DNA of 64,000 nucleotides from assembly GCA_031261065.1 (NCBI GenBank), contig JAISKD010000008.1, positions 1-64,000 on the forward strand. The letters are read 5' to 3'. Shown here piece by piece: positions 55,401-64,000 of this stretch. Each line of letters opens with the position of its first letter. Position 1 is the first letter of the stretch. The notes beneath the pieces are model-generated. The model was not told the origin of the DNA, made no database searches, and saw only the letters and a program-made list of their open reading frames with translations. A program made the position numbers and the translations under genes. This DNA comes from Mycoplasmataceae bacterium (GTDB taxonomy: Bacteria; Bacillota_I; Bacilli_A; Mycoplasmatales; Mycoplasmoidaceae).

Positions 55401-56750
55401 ATGTTTAAGTCAATGATTGGTTCGATTGTAACCAAACACATGAAGAAAAAACTTGATGGTTGAACCATTAAGGAGGATGACATCACAGAAATTCTTAAAG
55501 AAATAAGAATTTCCCTATTGGATTCCGATGTCAATTTGCTTGTTGTTAAAAACTTTATTAAAGCTATCAGACAAAAAGCTGTAGGTTTTGTAATATCTGC
55601 TGGTGAAGAACCTGAAAATGTTTTATTAAAAATTATTAAGGATGAATTAATAGAAATACTTGGTAAGAATCAGAAACCATTAAAGACTGATTCTAAAATC
55701 TCCAAGATTATGATGGTTGGTTTACAAGGTTCTGGTAAAACAACAACTTGTGCTAAGATTGCATACTATTACAAAAATAAACATGCAAAGAAACCGTTAT
55801 TAGTTGGAATCGATATCTATCGTCCAGCCGCCATTGAACAACTTCGTGTTTTGGCTAAAGAAATTGATGTTGATTTCTTTGAAAAAGGAACCCAAAATCC
55901 TGTTAAAACTTGTGATGAAGCAATTGAGTTCGCAAATAAAAATGGTAACGATTTAATTATTTTCGATACAGCAGGTCGTTTACAAACAAATGACGAACTA
56001 ATGGATGAACTTAAAAATGTTCGAAATAAAGTATCTCCAGATGAAATTTTAATGGTTGTTGATGCGATGAGTGGTCAAGACATTGTAAATGTAGCCACTG
56101 TCTTTAATGATGTACTGACTTTAACAGGTTTCGTATTAACAAAACTTGATAATGACGTTCCAGCTGGTGCGGCATTGTCTCTTATCTCTTTACTTAACCT
56201 GCCAATAAAATTAACCGGATCTGGCGAAAAGGTTGGTTCGTTAGATATTTTCTACCCAGAACGTATGGCTGATAGAATTCTAGGATTAGGCGACATAATG
56301 ACTCTTGCTGAAAAAGCAAGTGATGTACTTGATGAATCTAGAACTAAAAAATCAATTGGCAGAATGCTAGCAGGCAAAATGGATTTGGAAGATTTGATGT
56401 ATCAAATGCAACAGATGTCAAAAATGGGTTCACTTGGTTCTGTTATGAAAATGCTTCCTAATGCTCCTAAAATTAATGAATCACAGATCGGAGAAGCCGA
56501 GGACAAAATGAGAAAATGAAATATCATGCTTTCTTCTATGACTTTAAAAGAAAGACGAAACCCTCTTCTTTTTAAAAAAGAACCTAGCAGAAGATTACGT
56601 GTTATAAACGGTTCGGGTAGAAAGCCTGATGAATTCAACAAACTTTTATCTGAATGAGAGAAATCGAAGAAGAGAATGGAAGAAGTTGGTGCTAACATTA
56701 AAAAAGGTAAAAACCCTTTCTCAATGTTCGGCGGAAATAAAATGTTTTAA
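55401..56750 (+). CDS. ffh: Signal recognition particle GTPase Ffh
   Basis: 449 aa. NG domain: VGLQGSGKTTTCAKIA (P-loop), DIYRPAAIEQL, FDTAGRLQ. The M domain has a Met-rich part (MYQMQQMSKMGSLGSVMKM) and the SRP-RNA motif SRRLRVINGSG. Ffh brings membrane proteins to the translocon. Odd: the nearly invariant T-K-L-D-G-D-x-R-G-G-A after G4 is TKLDNDVPAGAAL here, so Gly after Asp is Asn and the R-G is P-A. Three TGA(Trp), one inside the M domain. Confidence 0.96.
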
Positions 56751-56800
56751 TTTTTATAAGTAAAACGGGAATATTTTTAATATTATAGTGTATAGGCCTT

Positions 56801-57097
56801 ATGCAACTACCACCGTTCTTAATTGTAAAAATGATACAGATAAATGATGGCATTAGACCGTTTTACTTTTCTACTACATCAAATTTCTTTGATAAATATA
56901 GTACTGCTCCAAATAAGGATGGCAAAGTTATTGTTGTTGACAAGAGTAATATTTATTGAATTAAGTCAATTTCCTTAGAAGATTTCGCAACATTAGACTT
57001 TGTAATGGAGAATTTTTTTGACGATTCTTCCTATTGTCATAAGGTGTTATGTGATTATTTTTATAATAAAGGTCATGCAATTTATGAAACTCATTAA
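56801..57097 (+). CDS. Small protein of unknown function
   Basis: 98 aa, one TGA(Trp). Begins MQLPPFLIVKMIQIND and is rich in Phe, Tyr, Asp and Ile. No membrane span, signal peptide or domain seen. It lies between ffh and a ribbon-helix-helix gene, 50 bases after the former. The open frame across a TGA, the length and the uncrowded position support a gene, but only weakly. Confidence 0.5.
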
Positions 57098-57120
57098 TTA
57101 CATTACATAATATATATGTT

Positions 57121-57378
57121 ATGGAAAAACACGCTAAACGAGTTAGAAAAATGTATCGTGCAAGTGATGCTAATAAAAAATTGCTTACAACTTTTAGAAT
57201 AACAGCAGGTACATTGTATGCACTAAAACTTGTTGCAACTAAGCACAAGAAAACAGAAACAGATATAGTAGAAGCTTTGATTTATGAATGTGCCAAAAAA
57301 GATGGAATCATTAATTCCGATGGTATTGTAGATAAAAACCTTATTTCTGAACTTCACGAAAAACATAGTGTTAAATAA
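57121..57378 (+). CDS. Ribbon-helix-helix DNA-binding protein (CopG/Arc-like)
   Basis: 85 aa. Basic start (MEKHAKRVRKMYR), then TTFRITAGTLYALKLVATKHKKTETDIVEALIYECAKK. This has the pattern of a short beta-strand (T-T-F-R-I) followed by two helices with a Thr/Lys turn, as in CopG, Arc and MetJ repressors. Such proteins act as dimers on short operators and are often antitoxins. No toxin-like partner is next to it (the 98-aa gene upstream is a candidate only by position). CATAAT lies 9 bases before the ATG. Confidence 0.6.
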   Translation: MEKHAKRVRKMYRASDANKKLLTTFRITAGTLYALKLVATKHKKTETDIVEALIYECAKKDGIINSDGIVDKNLISELHEKHSVK

Positions 57379-57414
57379 TAAATTCAATAATTATTAACTC
57401 GAGTAAATAAAATA

Positions 57415-57420
57415 TATAAT
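57415..57420 (+). promoter_or_regulatory. -10 box of the rpsP operon
   Basis: TATAAT ends exactly 6 bases before the rpsP ATG at 57427. Predicts that transcription starts on the first base of the rpsP start codon. Confidence 0.65.
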
Positions 57421-57426
57421 AAAAAT

Positions 57427-57840
57427 ATGGTAAAAATTAGACTTACACGATTAGGAAAGCACAAATCTCCCTTTTATCGTATAGTTGCGGTTGATTCAAA
57501 ATGTAAAAGAGACGGTGATTTCATCGAGCTTATTGGAACAGTAAATCCAAAGGATGGCGCAATTAAAATTGATGAAAAACTTACACTTGAACTTTTAAAC
57601 AAAGGTGCTCAACCTTCTGAAACAATCAAGAACTTTTTAAAGCAAGAAGGTATTTGAAAAAAATATTTAGACAGCAAGTCTACAGCAACTACTGATAAAA
57701 AGAAACCTGCAGCCGCTAAAAAAGAAGCAACAGCTAAGCGTACTGGAAAAAAATATTTAAAACTTAAAGCTAAGAAAGCAACAAAGAAAGCCGCTCCTGC
57801 TGCTTCAACTGAAGTTTCAACTGAACCTAAAGCTGAATAA
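57427..57840 (+). CDS. rpsP: Ribosomal protein S16 with a long Lys/Ala tail
   Basis: 137 aa. The first 80 residues are standard S16 (MVKIRLTRLGKHKSPFYRIVAVDSK, IGTVNPKDG, QPSETIKNFLKQEGIW). About 50 further residues follow, dominated by Lys, Ala, Thr and Pro (KKPAAAKKEATAKRT, KAKKATKKAAPAAST). B. subtilis S16 ends near residue 90. Head of rpsP-trmD-rplS, probably leaderless. Confidence 0.96.
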
Positions 57841-57845
57841 TTTTA

Positions 57846-58550
57846 ATGAAAATTACTATTCTAACTTTATTTCCTAAAGTGTTTGAAAACTTTTTAGGCG
57901 AATCTGTTATTAAAAAAATAATAACTAAAAATAAAATTAAAATTCAGACTGTTGATTTTCGTAAATTTTCTAAAGAAAAGAATCATAAGGTTGATGATTA
58001 CCAATATGGTGGTGGCGCAGGAATGGTTTTACAATTGCAACCACTTGTTGATGCAATTAAAAAATATCGTACAAAAAATAGTAAGGTCATTTTAATGTCT
58101 CCACAAGGTCAAACATTTAATCAAGAAAAAGCTAGATCATTATCCAAAGCAACTGATTTAATTTTAATATGTGGGCACTATGAAGGCTTTGATGAAAGGA
58201 TTTTAAATTATGTCGACGAGCAAATTTCAATTGGAGATTATATTCTAACTGGTGGAGAGCTAGCTGCAATGGTTATTGTTGATGCCGTCATTAGATTAAC
58301 AAGCGATGGAATATCAAAAGAATCATTAGAATGTGAAACATTTGACAATAATTTACTTGACTACCCTACTTACACTAAACCTGTTATTTATGATGGTTTT
58401 GAGGTGCCAAAAGTATTACTTAGTGGCGATCATAAGAAAATTGAAAACTACCGTAAAGAACAACAAATAATAAAAACAAAAAAACTTCGTCCTGATTTGT
58501 ATAATATATATACAAGCAGTATTACTAAAGACAATGGCAAAAATAAATAA
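57846..58550 (+). CDS. trmD: tRNA (guanine37-N1)-methyltransferase
   Basis: 234 aa. ILTLFPKVFENFLGESV, KVDDYQYGGGAGMVLQLQPL, ILMSPQGQTFNQEKA, LILICGHYEGFDERIL and QISIGDYILTGGELAAMVI show the knotted SPOUT fold with the family residues. It prevents frameshifts by making m1G37. Its end overlaps the rplS start by 17 bp, and it starts 5 bases after rpsP. Confidence 0.97.
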   Translation: MKITILTLFPKVFENFLGESVIKKIITKNKIKIQTVDFRKFSKEKNHKVDDYQYGGGAGMVLQLQPLVDAIKKYRTKNSKVILMSPQGQTFNQEKARSLSKATDLILICGHYEGFDERILNYVDEQISIGDYILTGGELAAMVIVDAVIRLTSDGISKESLECETFDNNLLDYPTYTKPVIYDGFEVPKVLLSGDHKKIENYRKEQQIIKTKKLRPDLYNIYTSSITKDNGKNK

Positions 58551-58908
58551 AGGCGAACTAATTAAAGAAGTTGAATCAACTCAATTAAAGGATAATGTCC
58601 CAGAAGTAAGAACTGGAGATACTGTTTCATTACACATTAATATTACTGAAAACAATAAGTCTCGTATTCAAAAATTCGAAGGTGTTGTTATGAAAACAAC
58701 AGGTAGCGGTTTAACTAAATCAGTTACAGTTAGAAAAGATTCATCAGGTGTTGGTGTTGAACAAACATTCTATTTACATTCTCCATCATTAGTTCACGTT
58801 AATGTAATTAGACATGGTAAAGTTCGTCGTGCATACATTTCATACATGAGAGAACGTTCTGGTAAATCTGCTAAAATTGAACTTAAGAAAACTCATAAGG
58901 TGGCATAA
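58534..58908 (+). CDS. rplS: Ribosomal protein L19
   Basis: 124 aa. FRTGDT-type VRTGDTVSLHINITE, RIQKFEGVVMKT, TVRKDSSGVGVEQTFYLHSPSLVHV and VRRAYISYMRERSGKSAKI are typical L19. It sits at the 30S-50S interface. Overlaps trmD at its start and shares the last base of its stop with the next ATG. Confidence 0.97.
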   Translation: MAKINKGELIKEVESTQLKDNVPEVRTGDTVSLHINITENNKSRIQKFEGVVMKTTGSGLTKSVTVRKDSSGVGVEQTFYLHSPSLVHVNVIRHGKVRRAYISYMRERSGKSAKIELKKTHKVA

Positions 58909-60245
58909 TGCCCAGTGGAAAATCTAATGCTTCTGTTTCTAAAAAAGAAGCTGCAACTAAAAAGGCAAAGCATTTAATATTAAATAATATTACAATTTCT
59001 AATGCTAAAGGCAATTATGTGCCTCGTCGTGATTATATCTCGAGAGTTCATTTCCAAAGTTTTTATCATATTGAAAATTTCACCAAAAGAACAATAATCG
59101 GAGCATTTCTTGGTTTATTGTTTGCTTTAGAACTTATCTTCTTTGTAAAATCTCCGGGAAATTATTCGACTGGTATTGGTGCGATTGTTCAAGGAATCGC
59201 TAGATTAGCTTTTACCATGATGGATAAAAATAATCAAGGTGCTAGTATTAATTGAACAATATACAATTTAATCTACTGGTTACTTTATTTTATTATTAAT
59301 ATTCCTCTATTCATATTTGCATGAAAAAAAGTTGGTAAGCATTTTACAATTTTGTCTATTGTTTTTATGGCATCAAGCTCAGTTTTTGGATTCGGTATAT
59401 CAGTTTTATTTCCAAATATTCAAAACATCTTAGTACTAGGAAACACAATCCCGATGGGTACATATCCTGGAAACGATGTTACACAGTCAACAAATATCTT
59501 TGCACAATATGGAGTAAATTGTGTTCCATTCTGATATGTTCCGCATAATGGCGGCTCATCAATTGATCCTAAGGATATATTTGATGATGATACCGATCCT
59601 TTTAAAGCGTATGGTTTATTTTTCTATTCTGTAGCACATGGACTATGTTGCGGTTTAATTATTTCTGTTCTCTATATAATTGGAGGCAGTGGAGGAGGAA
59701 CAGACTTCATTTCTTTTAATCTTAAAAACAAAGGTAAGAGCCTAGGGAAAGTTATTTTAATAACAAACTTGATTACTACATTTACAGGTTGTACATTAGG
59801 TTCGTATATACCTTGCGGAATTATTAATTCCAATGGATGAAGTTGACAATTCTTATTATCTGCAAATACTGTTGCTTCATTCTTCTCATCAATAATTTTC
59901 GTTATGGTCTTAAATGTTTTCTTTCCAACTAAGAAATTTTTGAGACTTGAAGTTTATTCGGAAAAATCAGTTGATATTGCAAAAGCTTTACTTGCTATAA
60001 AGTATGCTCACTCCGGTACTTTAGAAGATGTACAAGGAATTGATAAATTCCAAAAATATTCAAAGTTATCAACTGTTTGTTCTACTATTGAAGCACCAAA
60101 AGTTATTGAACTAGTGAGAACAATTGATAATGTCGCGCTTATTACAGGTACTCGTGTTGATGAAATTGATGGTTGATACTATGATTACCGTCAAGGCGAC
60201 ACACCAAATAAACCATCAGCTGCTGTTTTAGCATCGGGGAAGTAA
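58908..60245 (+). CDS. YitT-type membrane protein with DUF2179-like C-terminus
   Basis: 445 aa with about six hydrophobic segments and several TGA(Trp). YIIGGSGGGTDFISFNLKNKGKSLGKVILITN near residue 265 matches the YitT core (G-G-S-T-G-G-T-D-I-i...). The C-terminal part (RTIDNVALITGTRVDEIDGW) fits the cytosolic DUF2179 domain. A hydrophilic N-terminus of about 55 aa precedes the first helix. Function of the family is not known. Starts with a 1-base overlap with the rplS stop and is followed 4 bases later by rbgA. Confidence 0.8.
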
Positions 60246-60249
60246 GTAT

Positions 60250-61056
60250 ATGTCTGTTATTAATTGATATCCAGGCCACATGGCCAGAGCCAGCAAAAAG
60301 ATTCAAGACATCAAAACTGTTGATGTAATCATTGAAGTTGTTGATGCACGGGCAATAGAAGCGAGTAGTAACAGTGAAATCGTTGACACCAAGAATAAAA
60401 GTGTAATTAAAATTGCATTAAAATCAGACATAGCTGATACAAGCACTATTACAAATGGCAATTGTCTTATTGGTTCAATAAAAGATAAATCTTTTAGAAA
60501 TATTATTATCTCAACATTAAATACAACAATGAAAGATAAATTTGAACGTGCAAAAGCTAAAGGTATACTTAAACCAAAGTTTTTGGTTTTAGTTGTAGGA
60601 TTGCCAAATGTTGGTAAATCATCATTGATCAACTACTTAGTGGGAAGCTCAAAAGCAGTTGTTCAAAATAAACCAGGTGTAACACGTAGCAATTCATTGG
60701 TAAAAATTAATGACTTTTTCTATTTGTATGATACACCAGGAATAATGTTTAAGAAAATAGACAAAGATGAGACAGGTTTTGTTCTTTGTTTATTGAATTT
60801 AATAAATAAAAATATTATTCCATATGAACAAGTTTTGGAATTTGCTTTTAATTTTTATAAAATTCATTATATGAAGCAACTTACAAATATTGTTGATTTT
60901 CAAAACAGTCCTTCTTTTTCTGAGTTTACAGATTTAGTTGCGAAAAAATATGGTTTCATAACTAAAAATAATGAGATAGATAAAGACAGAACAGAACAGT
61001 TTTTATTTAATGGTTTCGTAAATGGAACCTGATTTAAAGTTAATTATGAGCGTTAA
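60250..61056 (+). CDS. rbgA: Ribosome biogenesis GTPase RbgA (YlqF)
   Basis: 268 aa, three TGA(Trp). It begins with NWYPGHMARASKKI, the family start. The order is permuted: G4 first, then VVGLPNVGKSSLINYL (G1) and LYDTPGI (G3). It helps late 50S assembly. Odd: where RbgA has L-N-K-x-D (G4), this protein has ALKSDIAD, so the guanine-contact Asn is Leu. The upstream run VVDARAIEASSNSEIV is conserved. The rnhB start lies inside its last codons. Confidence 0.93.
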
Positions 61057-61672
61057 GAAGTCAATGTATGAATATGAGGATAAATATTACGGAGAAGGCT
61101 ATAAACTGATAGCTGGAACTGATGAGGCTGGTCGCGGAAGTTGAGCTGGTCCTATAGTTGTTGCTATGGCTATTCTTCCTAAAGGTTACAAGAATGATGC
61201 AATAGATGATTCTAAAAAACTATCAGAAGAAAAAAGAGAAATTCTTTTTGAACAAATCATTAAAGATGCTCTCGACTATAACATAGTGTTTATTGATGCA
61301 AAAGAAGTTGACAAACTTAACCCTAAAAAAGCTAGTATTTTAGGAATGGAGTCTTGTATTGAGTCCATTAAGACCAAGCCAGATATTGTTTTAATCGATG
61401 CAGAACACATAAAATCAAATATAAAAACTGTTTCTATAATTAAGGGCGATGCTAAATCTATAACAATTGCTGCCGCCAGTATTTTAGCCAAAGTATCACG
61501 TGATAGATATATGCGTAGTCTAGACAAAAAATATCCTAATTATTACTTCGCTAAACACAAAGGGTATGGAACAGCATTACACTTAGCGGCTTTGAAGGTT
61601 AATAGTCCAATAGAAGGGTTGCATAGATTTTCTTATGAACCTATTAAAAATTTATTAATGAAGAGAAAGTAA
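61046..61672 (+). CDS. rnhB: Ribonuclease HII
   Basis: 208 aa from ATG 61046; an ATG at 61022 in the same frame would add 8 aa. IAGTDEAGRGSWAGPIV holds the first two active residues (D, E; TGA(Trp) in the loop). DIVLIDAEHI and IAAASILAKVSRDRYM hold the others. It cuts RNA primers and misincorporated ribonucleotides in DNA. Its start overlaps rbgA by 11 bp, the rbgA-rnhB pairing seen in Firmicutes. Confidence 0.93.
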
Positions 61673-61715
61673 GAATTATTTTCTACTCACACATAGCATT
61701 ATATCGTGCCACATA

Positions 61716-61721
61716 TATAAT
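61716..61721 (+). promoter_or_regulatory. -10 box of leuS
   Basis: TATAAT ends 8 bases before the leuS ATG at 61730. Leader of one or two bases at most. Confidence 0.6.
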
Positions 61722-61729
61722 ATTTATAT

Positions 61730-64000
61730 ATGTACAACCATAATTTAATCGAGAAAAAATGAATAGATATTTGAGAGAAGAGCAAAATCAATTTATTTAT
61801 TGAAGATAAAAGCAAACCAAAGTATTTCTTATTAGATGCAATTCCATATCCCTCTGGTGCTGGGCTGCACCTTGGACACATTAAAGCTTTCAGTGCGACT
61901 GAAATGATATCAAGATATAAGAAAATGTGTGGTTTTAATGTACTCCACGCGACCGGGTGAGATGCTTTTGGACTTCCAGCTGAACAATTTGCAATAACAA
62001 ATGGAGCAAGTCCACAAGTTTATAACAAGAAAAATATTTCTTACTTTAAACACCAACTTAAATCTATTGGTTTTGATTATGCTGACAATAGAGAAATAGA
62101 TTCAACAGACTCGAAATATTATGAATGAACACAATGAATCTTTTTAAAGCTATTAGAAAAGGGTTTAGCAGTTAAACAAGAAGTTGAAGTTAATTGGTGT
62201 TCAGGTTTGTCAACTGTATTAGCTAATGATGAAATTGTAGAGAAAGATGGAGTGATGGTTAGTGACCGTGGAGGTTTTCCAGTTGAAAAACGTCTTATGA
62301 ATCAATGAATTCTTAAAATTACAGATTATGCTGATAAGCTAGATGAAAGACTTGCTGACTTAACACAATGACCAGATTCTACTAAAAGCACTGAACATGA
62401 ATGAATTGGTAGATCAAAAGGTGCAACAATTCACTTTAAAACAGATAATGGTGTTAATTTTGATGTTTTCACTACAAGACCAGACACAATATATGGTGTT
62501 ACTTTCATTGCTTTCGCTCCTGAAAACGAACTTGTGAAGCAAATTACTATTCCAAGTAAAGAAGAAGAAATAAAAGCTTATATTAAGCTTGCAAATTCTA
62601 AAACAGAATTACAAAGAAAAGAAGAAACTAAAGATAAAACCGGTGTGTTTACTGGTACATATGCTATTAATCCATTAAATGGTAAAAAAATACCAATCTA
62701 TGTTGCTGATTATGTATTAAACAATTATGCTACAGGTATTGTTATGGGAGTACCTGCCCACGATGAAAGAGACTGAGATTTTGCTAAGAACTATAAATTA
62801 GATATTTCATTCGTTATAAAATCTGATTCAGAAAATGAATGTTATTCAGGTGATGGAGAACACATTAATTCTGATATTATCAATGGATTGAACAAAGAAC
62901 AAGCTATTGATAAAATTATTAAGGTTTTAGAGGAGAAAAACCTTGGTAAGAGTTCAGTTACATACAAACTAAGAAACTGAACTTTTTCACGTCAAAGATA
63001 TTGAGGCGAACCAATTCCTATTCTTTATGATGAGAAAGGACAAATATCTGTTGAAAACGAATTACCAGTCGTGTTGCCTGAAACAGACGATCTTAATTCT
63101 ATTAAGCCATCAGGTGATGGAAGCTCTCCACTTTCAAGTTTTACTGATTGAGTAAATGTTCAAAAAAATGGCAAACATTTAAAACGTGAAACCGACACAA
63201 TGCCAGGTAGTGCGGCCACTTCTTGATTCCCTCTTGCATTTATCACTAAACAAGATGATGGTAGTTACCTTCCTCTTGATTCTAAAGAGGCACAAGAATT
63301 ATTTGCAAGATGAATGCCAGCAGATTACTATGTTTGTGGTTCAGAACACAACACAGGTCACATTTTGTATATGAGATTCTGGTTTATCTTCTTAAAAGAA
63401 ATTGGAATTATCAAAGATAGTACACCGGTTATTAAACTTATAAACCAAGGTTTAATTTTAGGACCAGATGGTAAGAAGATGTCTAAATCAAAAGGTAATA
63501 CAATCGACCCAATGAATGTTGTTGAAACACATGGTGCAGATGCACTTCGTTTATATGCTGCTTTTATGGGACCATATTGCGCAACACTTCCTTGAAGTCC
63601 AAGTGGATTAGACGGTATGAGACGTTGAATTGATAGAGTTTATAGGTTCTATACTGAATTAATTAAAGAAACAACCGATAATGAGAATGAAATTGAACCA
63701 AGCTTAAATATTGCATACAATAAGTTGGTTAGAAATGTAACAAGAAGTCTTGATTCTTCATCATTTAACATTTGTATATCTGAAATGATGATTTATATTA
63801 ATGAATGTTACAAAAATACAAAATTCTATAAAAAACACCTTTTAGGTTTCCTTTCAATTCTTTCTTGTTTTGCACCATTTATTTCTGAGGAAATCAATAT
63901 TGAAGTTCTTAAGAATAAAACACCAATTAGTCAGACAAAGTGACCAACATTTGATGAAGCATTAACAATTGACAAATTATATAATTTACCAATAAGTGAA
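61730..64000 (+). CDS. leuS: Leucyl-tRNA synthetase (3' end beyond the window)
   Basis: The first 757 codons, with many TGA(Trp), are present. [18 protein letters not shown] contains HLGH (HIGH), [16 protein letters not shown] follows, then the editing domain [17 protein letters not shown] and [19 protein letters not shown], then [10 protein letters not shown] (KMSKS) and [14 protein letters not shown]. The editing residue Asp in AHDERD is kept. The gene is intact up to the edge and should end about 30-40 codons further on. Confidence 0.97.

Noticed and set aside
56801-57378. Toxin-antitoxin pair (98-aa protein plus ribbon-helix-helix protein)
   Set aside because: The 98-aa protein has no toxin motif that I recognise, the order is toxin first, and the second gene seems to have its own -10. 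Kept only as separate entries.

Overview
The window comes from a wall-less bacterium of the class Mollicutes (Mycoplasma-like). It is clearly AT-rich. Most genes are intact only if TGA is read as tryptophan (genetic code 4); for example parC, rpoB, rpoC, mnmG, tyrS, ffh and leuS all run through in-frame TGA codons. Other Mollicute marks are the mraZ-rsmH-(ftsA-like)-ftsZ mini-cluster, several lipoproteins, RpoB with Asn at the rifampicin-site histidine position, and EF-P with Met at the loop tip. I cannot name the genus: the window holds no rRNA.

Layout. 1-2473 (minus): an ABC-2-type permease with a very large ectodomain and the start of its ATPase, divergent from tRNA-Glu(CUC). 2493-7576: pncC-like, mtaD, folD, a CvpA-like membrane protein, tsaB and rimI. 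7578-9404: miaB and a small membrane protein. 9530-9762: tRNA-Asn, -Glu and -Val, closed by a strong hairpin. 9805-11844: a lysophospholipase-like hydrolase and a YbhN/LPG-synthase-type membrane protein. 11888-16474: two GNAT acetyltransferases, a Nudix hydrolase, yqeK and parC. 16548-21338: a membrane protein, efp, an asp23-like gene, nusB, another membrane protein, mtaB and trmK. 21386-23334: a tandem pair of paralogous membrane proteins. 23406-23644: three tRNAs (minus). 23792-28492: a lipoprotein and the division cluster with a MraZ operator. 28578-31685: pepA, fmt and small genes. 31816-33997: rpsT, a lipoprotein, and infC-rpmI-rplT with a leader. 34093-36747: nrnA, a putative nuclease and a polytopic membrane protein. 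36750-42634 is the accessory part: three overlapping unknown genes led by a helix-turn-helix protein, a Nudix hydrolase and two divergent surface proteins. 42792-64000: rpoB-rpoC, mnmG, rsmG, a ParA-like gene without a P-loop, tyrS, ffh, a ribbon-helix-helix protein, rpsP-trmD-rplS, a YitT-type protein, rbgA, rnhB and leuS (cut by the window end).

How it works together. Most of the content is translation and RNA modification (TsaB, MiaB, MtaB, TrmK, TrmD, MnmG, RsmG, RsmH, Fmt, EF-P, IF3, ribosomal proteins), transcription (RpoB, RpoC, NusB), protein targeting (Ffh) and division. The most striking whole-window signal is promoter geometry. At many operon heads a TATAAT hexamer ends exactly 6 or 7 bases before the ATG, so transcription should start on the A of the start codon (leaderless mRNA), while internal genes such as ftsZ, rpoC and rplT have Shine-Dalgarno sequences. 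In several divergent pairs the two promoters are squeezed into 11-20 bp and overlap physically. No stretch longer than 300 bases lacks a gene. I saw no CRISPR array, insertion sequence or rRNA.
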